Shown here: positions 7,055 to 15,684 of the stretch, piece after piece
Layout of the letters: every line of letters starts with the position of its first letter
Numbering within the stretch: the stretch's first letter is position 1
Assembly (NCBI GenBank): GCA_017527075.1
Contig: JAFXQM010000002.1
Span: 295,154 to 359,153, forward strand
Source: Selenomonadaceae bacterium
GTDB lineage: Bacteria > Bacillota > Negativicutes > Selenomonadales > Selenomonadaceae
Direction of reading: 5' to 3'
DNA: 64,000 nt
The notes under the pieces: model-generated
Seen by the model: only the letters and a program-made list of their open reading frames with translations
The model's database searches: none
Told to the model about the DNA's origin: nothing
Made by a program: the position numbers and the translations under genes

Positions 7055-8842
7055 TCATTTGCAAGCTTGAATCTCGTCGATAAGATTTTTTGTCTGCTTG
7101 AGGAGCGCGGAAAGTTTTTCGCGCTTAATTTTTTCATCCGCCGCCAGATTTTTTACGCGTCCAATCTGTTCGTCAAAATCGGTGACAATCGGGTCAACAT
7201 TTTTCTCCAGGAATTTGTTGACGCCTTCTTCTCCGTACAAAAGGTCGTGCGCAACTTCGTCGGCGAGATTTTTGAAACCCGTGATGACATCTTGGCGCGC
7301 CTGCCGAAGTTCCTCCTCGGCCTCTTTTGCCTTTTTGCTCTCGTTGTGGAGCATGAGCAGGGAAGCAACCGTGGTGACGCCCGCCAAGACTCCGCCGAAA
7401 ATTTTTGAGCCGTTGCCCGTGAACGCCTGCGCGATTTTGTTTATCATGGTCGGCTCGGCTCTGAATATCGGAAGATGTTTGACAAGCTCGCCCGCGCCTT
7501 TGCCGATGACCGTCGAAAAAATTCCCGCGTCCGTTCCTTTCAGCGCGAGCCCAACGCCGACACTCACGGCATTGCCCGCCGCCTTGCCCAGAGGAGTGAT
7601 TCCGACTTTGGCGAACTGCGCGGCAACCTGTGCGCCCTGCTGAAAGGCAACCGTTCCTGCCGCCATGCCGCCTGCCCCGACGACTGCCGCGGCGTTTTGA
7701 ACTGCTTCGTTCGCACCTTCCACGTTGAACTTGCCGCCGGAAATCGAATCGACTGTCCCGACGGATGCTTTGACCTCATATCTTTTAAAAGAGTTTTCGG
7801 TTTGCTCTCCGAAAGTTTGTATGCTCACGGAAATTTCGTTTGCACAATCAGAGGCGCGGGCTTTAACTTTTTTTTGCGCCGCGTCCAAAACTTTTTGAGC
7901 TTCCTCTTTGCTTTTTTTTGACGTGGCACTTTCGGCGGTCTCGCGTCCGAGCCGAGAAACATCAGCCTTGAAGGCTTCGATTATCCTGATAACATCTTTG
8001 CGGCATTCTTGTTTGCCGTCGACCAAAATTTTTCTCTCGCGCCGAAGCTCTTCCAACTCAGAAAAATTTTCGGCGGAAGAATTTTCGGAGGCTTTGCGAA
8101 TCTCGGCGGCGATTGTGTTCAGCGGCAGATTTATTTTTTCAAGGACACCTTTTTCCGCGACGAAGCGATTAAGATTGTCGACAAAAGTTTCGTAACCGCT
8201 GCGTTCGAGCCGACGATTTTTTCGGCGCGGGTCAGTCTCCTGTTGAGCTTTGAAGTAAGAGGCGGTGTCCGTGAAAGAAACGTACAACTCTTTCGGGGCG
8301 CGGGGCGCGGTGACTCTCTTCAGGTCCTCGCAAATGATTTGCTGCTGAGCTGGGACGTTGCCTTGCGCGGTGCAGTCCATTTTGTTGACGACCAAGACCA
8401 TGTTGTCGGCGCGTTTCCGGTCAAAGGCAAGCGCGCGGAAATGTTCGCCCATGCGCCGGCTGAAACCCGAACTCGTGATGACGAAAATCAACAGCGCGGC
8501 GTGATTGATTTGCTCGTAAGTAATTTCGTCGTGGTCTGTGCGCAGCTCGGTGTGGATGCCGGGCGTGTCGATAATCTCCAATCCGTTCCACTCGTAAGAC
8601 GCCGCAGTTTGCGTCGTTATCCCCGCGCCGATTTCAACCTCCGCGCCCGTGAGCATTTTGATTATGCTTGACTTGCCCGCGCCGAATTGCCCGACGAAAA
8701 CCAATTTGATTTTGCTGCCGTCGTCGGAAAAATTTTTCGGGAGGCGTGAGCCGTCAATGCCCAAGCGTTTGAATTCCTTCTTGACGCCGCGCAAAAGTTG
8801 TTCGCCTTCCTTTGTAAATTTGCTGAGCTGAAATTCTTCCAT
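7055..8842 (-). CDS. Dynamin-like GTPase, LeoA-like (Eleos-type pair)
   Basis: About 595 residues from ATG 8842, which has GAGGTGAT just upstream; a longer frame to 8941 has no RBS. The GTPase motifs are complete: GQFGAGKS (51-58), threonines in GAGITTQT, DTPG (92-95) and NKMD (153-156). A coiled-coil-rich middle follows, then a glycine/alanine-rich hydrophobic stretch (GAGGMAAGTVAF onward) that could meet a membrane. This layout and the motif wording resemble the LeoA/HP0731 family of bacterial dynamin-like proteins. It lies 5 nt after a second large GTPase gene, an arrangement like Eleos (LeoA with LeoBC), a phage-defence system. Family assignment is from memory of motifs; defence function is inferred. 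Confidence 0.75.
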   Translation of the reverse strand: MEEFQLSKFTKEGEQLLRGVKKEFKRLGIDGSRLPKNFSDDGSKIKLVFVGQFGAGKSSIIKMLTGAEVEIGAGITTQTAASYEWNGLEIIDTPGIHTELRTDHDEITYEQINHAALLIFVITSSGFSRRMGEHFRALAFDRKRADNMVLVVNKMDCTAQGNVPAQQQIICEDLKRVTAPRAPKELYVSFTDTASYFKAQQETDPRRKNRRLERSGYETFVDNLNRFVAEKGVLEKINLPLNTIAAEIRKASENSSAENFSELEELRRERKILVDGKQECRKDVIRIIEAFKADVSRLGRETAESATSKKSKEEAQKVLDAAQKKVKARASDCANEISVSIQTFGEQTENSFKRYEVKASVGTVDSISGGKFNVEGANEAVQNAAAVVGAGGMAAGTVAFQQGAQVAAQFAKVGITPLGKAAGNAVSVGVGLALKGTDAGIFSTVIGKGAGELVKHLPIFRAEPTMINKIAQAFTGNGSKIFGGVLAGVTTVASLLMLHNESKKAKEAEEELRQARQDVITGFKNLADEVAHDLLYGEEGVNKFLEKNVDPIVTDFDEQIGRVKNLAADEKIKREKLSALLKQTKNLIDEIQACK

Positions 8843-8847
8843 ACAAA

Positions 8848-10893
8848 TCACCTCATGACAATCGGACGCCCCGCGATTTGCTGAGCGAGTTTGAAATTCG
8901 TCGCGTCGACTTTGCTCTTCGGGAAAAAGGCAAAGGCGCATTCCGCTTTCTTCTCCTCCGTGTCCAACGCGAGGCGATAACTTTTGATTTGAAATTCGAC
9001 GCCCAAAATATTTTTGACTGTCTCATAAAAATTTTTTTCGGGCTTCACGACCAAAATTTTTTCGCCGAGGAGTTCGGAAATTTTTTTCGTGTCCAAGTTC
9101 GAGCGAGCGGCAAGGATGAGCATTCTTTCGCCGGGGATGCGCGGAATGTAACTGACCTGCGCGGCACCGGCACTTTTATAAATGGCAGCCTCGCGGAGGA
9201 GTTTAAAGTTTAAATCCGTGAACTTGCCGAAGAGTTTCGCCGCCAATTCATATTGACTTTTTCCGAGCCGCGCCGTCATGAACTGATACTTCGCCAGCAA
9301 ATCCCAAAAATCGCAGACGCCTTCCTTCCAAATTTTTTCGTTGAAGACCTTCTTAAGTTCGCCGTGCATTTCTTTCAGCGCGGCATGACTCGGCTCGGTA
9401 ATTGCGTCGCGAATTTTTTTCTTGTTCTTCTTAATCGTTTCCTCCGTGCTCTCGCCGAAAACCGCGCCCAAAATTCCGATGACGGTGAGGGCAATGCCCA
9501 GCGGCGGGAACACGAAACTTGCACCGCGCGCCAAGATAAATCCGCCCACGCCGCTCAATATGCCGCCGCCGACTTTTGTCCAAGGAATCGTGCTGTCCAA
9601 GGAAACTTTCGCCTTCGCGTCGCCGATTGACATTTTGGAAAGTTTTTGAGTCAATTCGTCGCTGAGTTCCCTGCGTTTGCGTTCGCACTCGCCCGCCAAT
9701 TCATTCAAGAGTTTTTGATAATCCTCGTCGAGCTTCAAGCTCTTAAATTTTTTTTGCCAATGCTCACCGGCTCTGTCGTCCTCGTAATGCTTCTCGGAAA
9801 AATTGTAAATCGCCGCGTCGATTTTTTCCAGCGACTGAGTGTAAAGCGTCTCCATTCTTTCCTTTGCGCGCTTGGAAAAATTTTCACTCCACTTGCCGAG
9901 CTCCTGCGTCTTCTCAAACCAAATTTTACTCTCAAGCAGAGACCTCGCGCTTTGCTCATAAATTTTCAAAATGAGATTGCTCATGGGGACGGCGACGGCG
10001 TCGGCGAAAGTTTTTATCCGCAAAAATCTTCCGTCGCGGCGAACCTTCTCCAAAATAAAATCTTCCACTTCGGCAAAGCGGCTGAGATTAAAAACCGTCG
10101 GGTCTTTGTCTTGAGTGAGATAAGCCGAGAGCAAATGAGTCGCGACGAATTTTATATCGCGCCAGTCCTGATTGTGGAGCGCGGCAAATTCTTTGAACTG
10201 TTGGACGATGTCGTTGATATCTTTCGTTTTGGCGAGAGCCTCTTGCAAATCCTCAACGTCCAGCTCGTCGTAAGATTCGGGGAAAGATTTTTGGACATTA
10301 ATCACGCCGAGCACGGGCTTGCCCAAATTTCTGAGCTGCGCCAATTTCTCCGCCTCGTCGGGCTGAACTCCGTCGCTCCTTATCAAAAAGAGAATCAAAT
10401 CGGCCGCCTTCGCCGCCGCCAGAGCTTTGGTCTCGTCCACCGCGCCGTCGAACGCGCAAACGCCGGGCACGTCCGTTATCTTCAAGCCGTTCCAAAAATA
10501 ATCGCGCACGTCGAGAGTTGTCCGCTGCTTGCCCTTGCCGATTGATTGACCGTTGCCGTGCGTCAAAATTTCCATGAGCGTCGACTTGCCCGCCTCTGTC
10601 CGCCCGTAAACTACGATTGAAAAAATTTTCGTGCTCTCGCGCAAACTCTGAAGGCCGTCGCCGATTTTTTTTACTTCATCCGTCAATCGCCGCAACTCAT
10701 CTTTTTGCCTCGTAATGAGCTCCGTGTTTTGAATGCGCTTGACTTCATTTTGCTCTCTTTCTGCCTGCAAAAGTTTTTGTGCGGCATCGTTCAGCGTCGC
10801 TCGGATGTCATCGTATTTGGCTTTTGCCGACGCGTATCCTTCCTCGGCGGCTGACTTGCAACTTTCAAGCTCGCGTTCAATCGAACTGTCCAA
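8848..10893 (-). CDS. Large dynamin-like GTPase, LeoBC-like partner
   Basis: About 681 residues. The preferred start is TTG 10893, preceded by GGGGTGAT; GTG 10902 is part of that RBS. An N-terminal coiled coil (about 10-85) leads to a G domain with GRTEAGKS (P-loop near residue 100) and DVPG. The usual NKxD is replaced by INVQKS, so base recognition may differ. Two hydrophobic segments (VGGGILSGVGGFILARG and PPLGIALTVIGILGAVFG) could form a membrane-binding paddle. It is upstream of, and nearly overlaps, the LeoA-like gene, indicating one operon. The pair resembles Eleos. Other possibilities are membrane-remodelling GTPases with no defence role. Confidence 0.72.
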   Translation of the reverse strand: MDSSIERELESCKSAAEEGYASAKAKYDDIRATLNDAAQKLLQAEREQNEVKRIQNTELITRQKDELRRLTDEVKKIGDGLQSLRESTKIFSIVVYGRTEAGKSTLMEILTHGNGQSIGKGKQRTTLDVRDYFWNGLKITDVPGVCAFDGAVDETKALAAAKAADLILFLIRSDGVQPDEAEKLAQLRNLGKPVLGVINVQKSFPESYDELDVEDLQEALAKTKDINDIVQQFKEFAALHNQDWRDIKFVATHLLSAYLTQDKDPTVFNLSRFAEVEDFILEKVRRDGRFLRIKTFADAVAVPMSNLILKIYEQSARSLLESKIWFEKTQELGKWSENFSKRAKERMETLYTQSLEKIDAAIYNFSEKHYEDDRAGEHWQKKFKSLKLDEDYQKLLNELAGECERKRRELSDELTQKLSKMSIGDAKAKVSLDSTIPWTKVGGGILSGVGGFILARGASFVFPPLGIALTVIGILGAVFGESTEETIKKNKKKIRDAITEPSHAALKEMHGELKKVFNEKIWKEGVCDFWDLLAKYQFMTARLGKSQYELAAKLFGKFTDLNFKLLREAAIYKSAGAAQVSYIPRIPGERMLILAARSNLDTKKISELLGEKILVVKPEKNFYETVKNILGVEFQIKSYRLALDTEEKKAECAFAFFPKSKVDATNFKLAQQIAGRPIVMR

Positions 10894-10926
10894 AATAATC
10901 ACCCCGAATCATTTTACAACATGCGG

Positions 10927-10961
10927 CAAAAAAAAACACCCTCCGCCGAATCGGAAGGTGT
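10927..10961 (-). terminator. Rho-independent terminator of the 10984-11646 gene
   Basis: Read on the minus strand, ACACCTTCCG pairs with CGGAGGGTGT (one mismatch) and is followed by a run of nine T. It separates the secreted-protein gene from the GTPase operon. Confidence 0.85.
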
Positions 10962-10983
10962 CATCGATTGAAATCGTTCGCGA

Positions 10984-11646
10984 TTATTTTTTGCGAACCA
11001 TGTCGAGTTTGTCTTTGCCGGTCTTGTACGTGACCTTGTCGACTTTGCGTTTGTAAATGCGCGCCTGTTTCTGTTTTTCCTCAAGTTGCTTGCGTTCCTC
11101 GCGGCTCATATTTTTCTTGGCGGTCTCGTCGAATTGCTTAAAGAATTCTTCGGCGGCCTTGGCGTAATCCTTCGCGCTCTTGTCCAAGACGTTGCTTTGA
11201 ATGCTGTACGTGTACATGAGCCTGGAGTCGTTGGCGTCGTAGACGTAAAAGAAAAGCCACGGGCGTTTGGAATTGTTGGTGACGGTCGTGACGACGTAAG
11301 TGTCGGCGTAACGTTTGATGTGCTCAGTGTAAACTTTTTCGGCTTCGGGGATGTCGAGCGAGTAAATGTCAATGCCGGTGTCGCGGCGAATGGCAGCGGC
11401 GACGTCTTCATAAGAGACAATCTCGCGGCTGGAAGTGAATCTTCCCGAATTGTAAATGTCCTTCGTCAGGTCATAAATTTCGGGCTCCGCCTCTTCCGTC
11501 TTGTAATAATTCGGATAAGCGACGGCGATTTTCTTCACGGCTCCGAGGTCGACGTCGTCCTCAATATTTTCCTCATAAGCCGCCGAGGCAATCGACGAAG
11601 TAACGAAGACCGCCAGCATCATCAGCGCGGCAAAAAATTTTTTCAT
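10984..11646 (-). CDS. Secreted protein of unknown function
   Basis: The 220-residue protein starts with a clear signal peptide (MKKFFAALMMLAVFVTSSIASA, cleavage near AYEEN), so it is exported. The mature part begins with a KKIAVAYPNYYK strand typical of small periplasmic or lipoprotein-like domains. It then holds a conserved-looking WLFFYVYDANDSRLMYTYS section and ends in a highly basic, lysine-rich tail (KQLEEKQKQARIYKRKVDK). I do not recognise the family. The RBS GGGAG lies upstream of ATG 11646, and the gene ends in its own terminator. It follows dapA on the same strand but is separated by a heptad-like repeat, so it may be its own unit. Confidence 0.75.
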   Translation of the reverse strand: MKKFFAALMMLAVFVTSSIASAAYEENIEDDVDLGAVKKIAVAYPNYYKTEEAEPEIYDLTKDIYNSGRFTSSREIVSYEDVAAAIRRDTGIDIYSLDIPEAEKVYTEHIKRYADTYVVTTVTNNSKRPWLFFYVYDANDSRLMYTYSIQSNVLDKSAKDYAKAAEEFFKQFDETAKKNMSREERKQLEEKQKQARIYKRKVDKVTYKTGKDKLDMVRKK

Positions 11647-11662
11647 CAGCGTTTCTCCCTTC

Positions 11663-11708
11663 TATCAATTAGGAATGAGGAATTGACTTGTTCCCTGTTC
11701 CTCGTTCC
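11663..11708. repeat. Heptad-type inverted repeat
   Basis: AATTAGGAATGAGGAA on the left can pair with TTCCTCGTTCCTAAAT on the right. The units are variants of the TTAGGAA heptad family and fill the dapA-downstream spacer. Confidence 0.6.
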
Positions 11709-12592
11709 TAAATAAGCCCGTGAACTTTGAGAGCAGTTTTGATTTGCTCAAGGTGTTTGGGTTCGGGCTCGCACAGCGGCATGCGCAACTCGCCGACGTT
11801 CCAACCCATCAGGCGCATGGCAACTTTGACGGGAATAGGATTGACTTCGCAGAAGAGCGCGTCGATTAAGTCGCAGTAATCGATTTGCATGCGCGCCGCC
11901 TCATCAACTTTGCCGTCGAAATAATTTTGGCAAAGCATGTGCGTGTCATGGGGCGCGACGTTCGCCAGGACGGAAATGACTCCCGCGCCGCCGAGAGAGA
12001 GAATCGGAATGGTTTGGTCGTCGTTGCCCGAATAAATCGCCAGGTCGTCGCCGCAAAGTTTTCTCGTCCGAAGAATCGCCGTCAAATCTCCGTTGGCTTC
12101 CTTGGCAGCGACAATGCGCGGGTGCTTGGAAAGTTTGCAATAACTTTCGGGCGAGATGTTGACGCCCGTGCGCGGCGGCACGTTGTAGAGAATCACGGGC
12201 GTGTTAATGCTGTCGGCGATTTTCAAATAGTGCGCGACGAGCCCCGCCTGCGTGCACTTGTTATAGTAAGGCGTGACGAGCAGCACAGCTTGGACGCCGA
12301 CTTTCTCCGCGTATTGGGACAGTTCGATTGCATAGGCGGTGTCGTTGGAGCCGGTGCCCGCGATGACCGGCACGCGCCCCGCCACGTGTTCGACGGTGAA
12401 TTTTATTGCGGCTTTGTGTTCGGCGTCGTTCATGGTCGCCGCCTCGCCCGTCGTGCCCGTTATGCAAATTGCGTCCGTGTGATTTTTAATCTGGTCGTCA
12501 ATCATGCGTCCGAGTTCGGAAAGGTTCACGCCCGTTTTGTCGAACGGAGTGACAATCGCGACGCACGAGCCCTTAAACGGAATTTGTTTCAT
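11708..12592 (-). CDS. dapA: 4-hydroxy-tetrahydrodipicolinate synthase
   Basis: A 294-residue class I aldolase that condenses pyruvate with aspartate semialdehyde, the first step of the lysine/diaminopimelate branch. Seen in sequence: the TGTTGEAATM loop, the YNVPPRTG tyrosine motif, the Schiff-base lysine in VAAKEANGD and a full TIM-barrel length. ATG 12592 is chosen because GGAGG lies eight bases upstream; the in-frame ATG at 12607 lies upstream of that RBS. Diaminopimelate fits a peptidoglycan-containing cell. The M16C peptidase gene lies upstream on the same strand with a short spacer. Confidence 0.95.
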   Translation of the reverse strand: MKQIPFKGSCVAIVTPFDKTGVNLSELGRMIDDQIKNHTDAICITGTTGEAATMNDAEHKAAIKFTVEHVAGRVPVIAGTGSNDTAYAIELSQYAEKVGVQAVLLVTPYYNKCTQAGLVAHYLKIADSINTPVILYNVPPRTGVNISPESYCKLSKHPRIVAAKEANGDLTAILRTRKLCGDDLAIYSGNDDQTIPILSLGGAGVISVLANVAPHDTHMLCQNYFDGKVDEAARMQIDYCDLIDALFCEVNPIPVKVAMRLMGWNVGELRMPLCEPEPKHLEQIKTALKVHGLI

Positions 12593-12634
12593 TAATCCAT
12601 CCTCCATTTTTAGCTGTCAGAAAAATTTTTATCC

Positions 12635-15559
12635 TTAATCAGTTGCCGATTTGACTTCGCCGAAAATTTCTGCGTGCTCCTTGAGGACAGCCTCATTGCC
12701 GAAGACGCAAAGATTATTCTGCTTCATGCTGTCGCCAACCAATTTCGATAACGCGCGAATATCTTCCTGCCGCGCAGAGAGAATTTCATCGCGCGCCTTT
12801 TGTCGGTCGGCGTAGGTGATGTTCCTCAGGCAGAAGTCGGCGGCGAGTTGTCCCTTAATCGACGGCGTCAACGGCTTGTCACTTTTGCTCAGCGTGCCGA
12901 TTATGTACTTGTCCATCTCGCGGTCGCTCACGTCGAAGTGCTCAAGGAAGTCCGCCGTGCCGTCGAAGGTCTCCAAAGTTTTTTCGAGGTTCGGGTCGCG
13001 GTAAGAGGCAAAGAAAAGATTTCCCGCGCGCGTGAAGCTGGAGAACGCTCCGTAAGCCCCGCCCTGCACGCGAATCTTCGTCCAGAAATATTCGTAACGC
13101 AAAATCGTTTCCAAAATGCTCAGCGTGCCTTTGTATTCGTGACCGAGTTCGATGAAGTTCGCGCCCTTGCCGACGTATTGCACGCGGCTTTGCGTATAAA
13201 GCCCTTCGTTCTTCGGCTTGCACGGGAAAGTGTAATGTTCGCGCTTGAATTCGTCAATCGTCATGCTCTTCAAAAGTTTTTGGAGAGTCGGCGCGAAGTT
13301 TTTGTAAAGTTCTTCGGGCGCAGTCACGCTGATAATCAGCCCGTTGCGATTGACCAGGCGATTGCGCACGTCGTTGAGGTCGGCGACGAGTTTGTCGAAG
13401 TTCGCGTCGAAGTCGGCGAGCAAATTTTTCAGGAACTTGTTGTAAGGAATGTAACCGGCGGCGTTGTATGCTCCCGTCTTCGAGCGATAAGAGGCGAGCT
13501 GCGCAGACACGAGCATCGGTGCCATGCCCTGCAGATTTAATTCGAAGCCGATAACGTCCTGCTCAATCAATTCGCGGATGCGTTTCTTGTTCGTGAAAAT
13601 CGTTTCGTTGAAAATTTCGGCGAGGATATCGCTCATCTCGGCGAGCTTGGACTTGAGAGCCTTGACGAAAACCCTCAGGCGCGGCGCGAACGAGTGCGGC
13701 TTATTTTTTTCTGCCTCGGCACGAAGAGTCGCTCCGAAGCCGCCGATGTTCAGGTTCGTGAGAATCGCCAGCTCCTCATAAGAATGTTTCTTCGTGTCGA
13801 CGTTGCCTAACAAACTCGTCAGCAGGTACGCGTGGAAAATTTTTTCCTGCGGAACTTTCAGCGCGTCGAAGTAAAACGTCAGATAAATTATCCCGTGCGT
13901 GTCGATGTTGCTGAACAAAATTTTCGTGCCGTCGAGGTCGCGGAACTGCAGCGGGAGATGTTCTGCCTCTTTGCGCAGGTCTTCGCGTTTCAAAATCGGA
14001 ATCGTCTTCAAAGCTTCGGGCGAGTCGGGAGCCTGCTGGCGGAGCTTCAATTTTTTTGTCGTGGAAATAATTTCATCGAGTTGCGCGGGCGTGAGCGTCG
14101 ATTTAATTTCGGCGAGCTTTGCGGCCTGAGCGTCGTCGCGTTTCTTTGCAAAAGTTTTATCGGGCGCGAGCGTCATCAAAACTTTGTGCGGGTTGTCGAG
14201 GAAATATTTCTTTATGATGTTCTCAAAATAATTTTCGTCGAGCCCGCGCTTAATCGCCGCGAGGTCATCTTCGTAACGCAGGTAAGCGTTCGGGTCGCCG
14301 CCGTAAAGCCAGGTCTTGAGGAGCCGCAAGCCGTAAATCAAACCTTTGGGCGCGAGTCCGAAGTCAGCTTCGCGGAGCCTGAACTCCATGAGATTAATCG
14401 ACGCCTGCAGGAGAGTTTTATCGATTCCGTTGTCGACGAGCTTTTGAAGTTCCGCCGTCAGCAGCGCGTAAAATTTTTCGGCGCGGTCAACTTCGGAGCC
14501 GGTCATCGTGATTGTGAACGTCGGCTGGCGCAAATCGTCCTCCATGCCGGCTTCGACGTCCTTGCCCAAGCCCGAATCAATCAGAGCTTTGCGGACGGGG
14601 GCGGCGGGGCTGCTGAAGAGCGCGTGCGTTAAAATTTCCAGGCCGAGGTTCGTGAGCGTGTCGAGAGTGTCGCCCACGACCAAGTTCAGCGAGAGGAAAC
14701 TTTTCTCTGCGGAATTTTCTTCCGCGCCAATCGGATAAACTTCAGCGACGCGTTTCATCTCGGTGAAGGCGGGGTGGAAGTCAATCGCCGAATCAACTTC
14801 AATCTTTTCAAACTTGCTGAGGTATTCGCGGTCAAGGTAAGCGAGTTGCTCGGCAATGTCCAAGTCGCCGTAAAGGTAAATGAAACTGTTCGACGGGTGA
14901 TAAAATTTTTGGTGGAAGGCGATAAAATTTTCCTGCGTCAAAGTCGGAATGGCTTCGGGTTCGCCGCCCGATTGAAAGCCGTAACAATTTTGCGGGAAAG
15001 TTTCGTGCAAAAGTTTGCTGCCCAAGATATCGTCGGCGGAGGAGAGTGCGCCCTTCATTTCGTTGTAAACGACGCCGCTGTAAGTCAAAGGCGCGTCGAC
15101 GTTTTCAATCTCGTAATGCCAGCCCTCCTGCATGAGAATTTCGGGCGTGGTTAGCATGGCGGGATTGAAGACCGCGTCGAGGTAAACGTCCTGCAGGTTG
15201 CGGAAATCTTTTGCGTTGCGGCTGGCGACGGGGTAAACGGTTTTGTCGGGATAAGTCATGGCGTTGAGGAAAGTGTTGAGCGAGCCTTTGACCAATTCGA
15301 CGAACGGTTCCTTGAGCGGATATTTTTTTGAGCCGCAAAGGACGCTGTGTTCGACGATGTGCGCCACGCCCGTGTCATCCTTGGGCGGCGTGCGAAACCC
15401 GATGTAAAAAACTTTGTTGTCGTCGTCGGTCTCGGCGAAGAAAAGTTTCGCGCCGGTTTTCGTGTGTTCGAACTCATAAGTTTTCGCGCCGATTTCCTCG
15501 ACAGTGGAAAAATTTTTTAAGCGGAAGCCGTTGAGCTCCTCGCCGATGTTTAACTTCAT
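12635..15559 (-). CDS. M16C-family metallopeptidase (presequence-protease/Cym1 type)
   Basis: The 974-residue protein is a pitrilysin/insulinase superfamily zinc peptidase of the M16C kind, which forms a closed chamber and degrades short peptides. The inverted zinc motif HIVEH is near residue 67 in GVAHIVEHSVLCGS, followed by the expected distal glutamate region (FVELVKGSLNTFLNAMTYPDKTVYP). The second, inactive half extends to the end, with GGAYGAFSSF typical of the C-terminal lobe. There is no signal peptide, so it should be cytoplasmic. Its length is that of the family. AGGG precedes ATG 15559. Confidence 0.93.
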   Translation of the reverse strand: MKLNIGEELNGFRLKNFSTVEEIGAKTYEFEHTKTGAKLFFAETDDDNKVFYIGFRTPPKDDTGVAHIVEHSVLCGSKKYPLKEPFVELVKGSLNTFLNAMTYPDKTVYPVASRNAKDFRNLQDVYLDAVFNPAMLTTPEILMQEGWHYEIENVDAPLTYSGVVYNEMKGALSSADDILGSKLLHETFPQNCYGFQSGGEPEAIPTLTQENFIAFHQKFYHPSNSFIYLYGDLDIAEQLAYLDREYLSKFEKIEVDSAIDFHPAFTEMKRVAEVYPIGAEENSAEKSFLSLNLVVGDTLDTLTNLGLEILTHALFSSPAAPVRKALIDSGLGKDVEAGMEDDLRQPTFTITMTGSEVDRAEKFYALLTAELQKLVDNGIDKTLLQASINLMEFRLREADFGLAPKGLIYGLRLLKTWLYGGDPNAYLRYEDDLAAIKRGLDENYFENIIKKYFLDNPHKVLMTLAPDKTFAKKRDDAQAAKLAEIKSTLTPAQLDEIISTTKKLKLRQQAPDSPEALKTIPILKREDLRKEAEHLPLQFRDLDGTKILFSNIDTHGIIYLTFYFDALKVPQEKIFHAYLLTSLLGNVDTKKHSYEELAILTNLNIGGFGATLRAEAEKNKPHSFAPRLRVFVKALKSKLAEMSDILAEIFNETIFTNKKRIRELIEQDVIGFELNLQGMAPMLVSAQLASYRSKTGAYNAAGYIPYNKFLKNLLADFDANFDKLVADLNDVRNRLVNRNGLIISVTAPEELYKNFAPTLQKLLKSMTIDEFKREHYTFPCKPKNEGLYTQSRVQYVGKGANFIELGHEYKGTLSILETILRYEYFWTKIRVQGGAYGAFSSFTRAGNLFFASYRDPNLEKTLETFDGTADFLEHFDVSDREMDKYIIGTLSKSDKPLTPSIKGQLAADFCLRNITYADRQKARDEILSARQEDIRALSKLVGDSMKQNNLCVFGNEAVLKEHAEIFGEVKSATD

Positions 15560-15684
15560 ACAATCGACCCTTTCTTCAGTTGAAAGTTTTCTTGCCCTTA
15601 ATCTTATTCGTTTAAGTTTTCGGCGTCAACAGTGTTGGAACTCTCGTTTCGTTGCCGCATCGTGAAAAAAATTTTTTCCCTGCG

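Noticed and set aside
8842..8941. N-terminal extension of the LeoA-like GTPase to 8941
   Set aside because: The extra codons overlap the upstream gene, and GAGGTGAT directly precedes ATG 8842.
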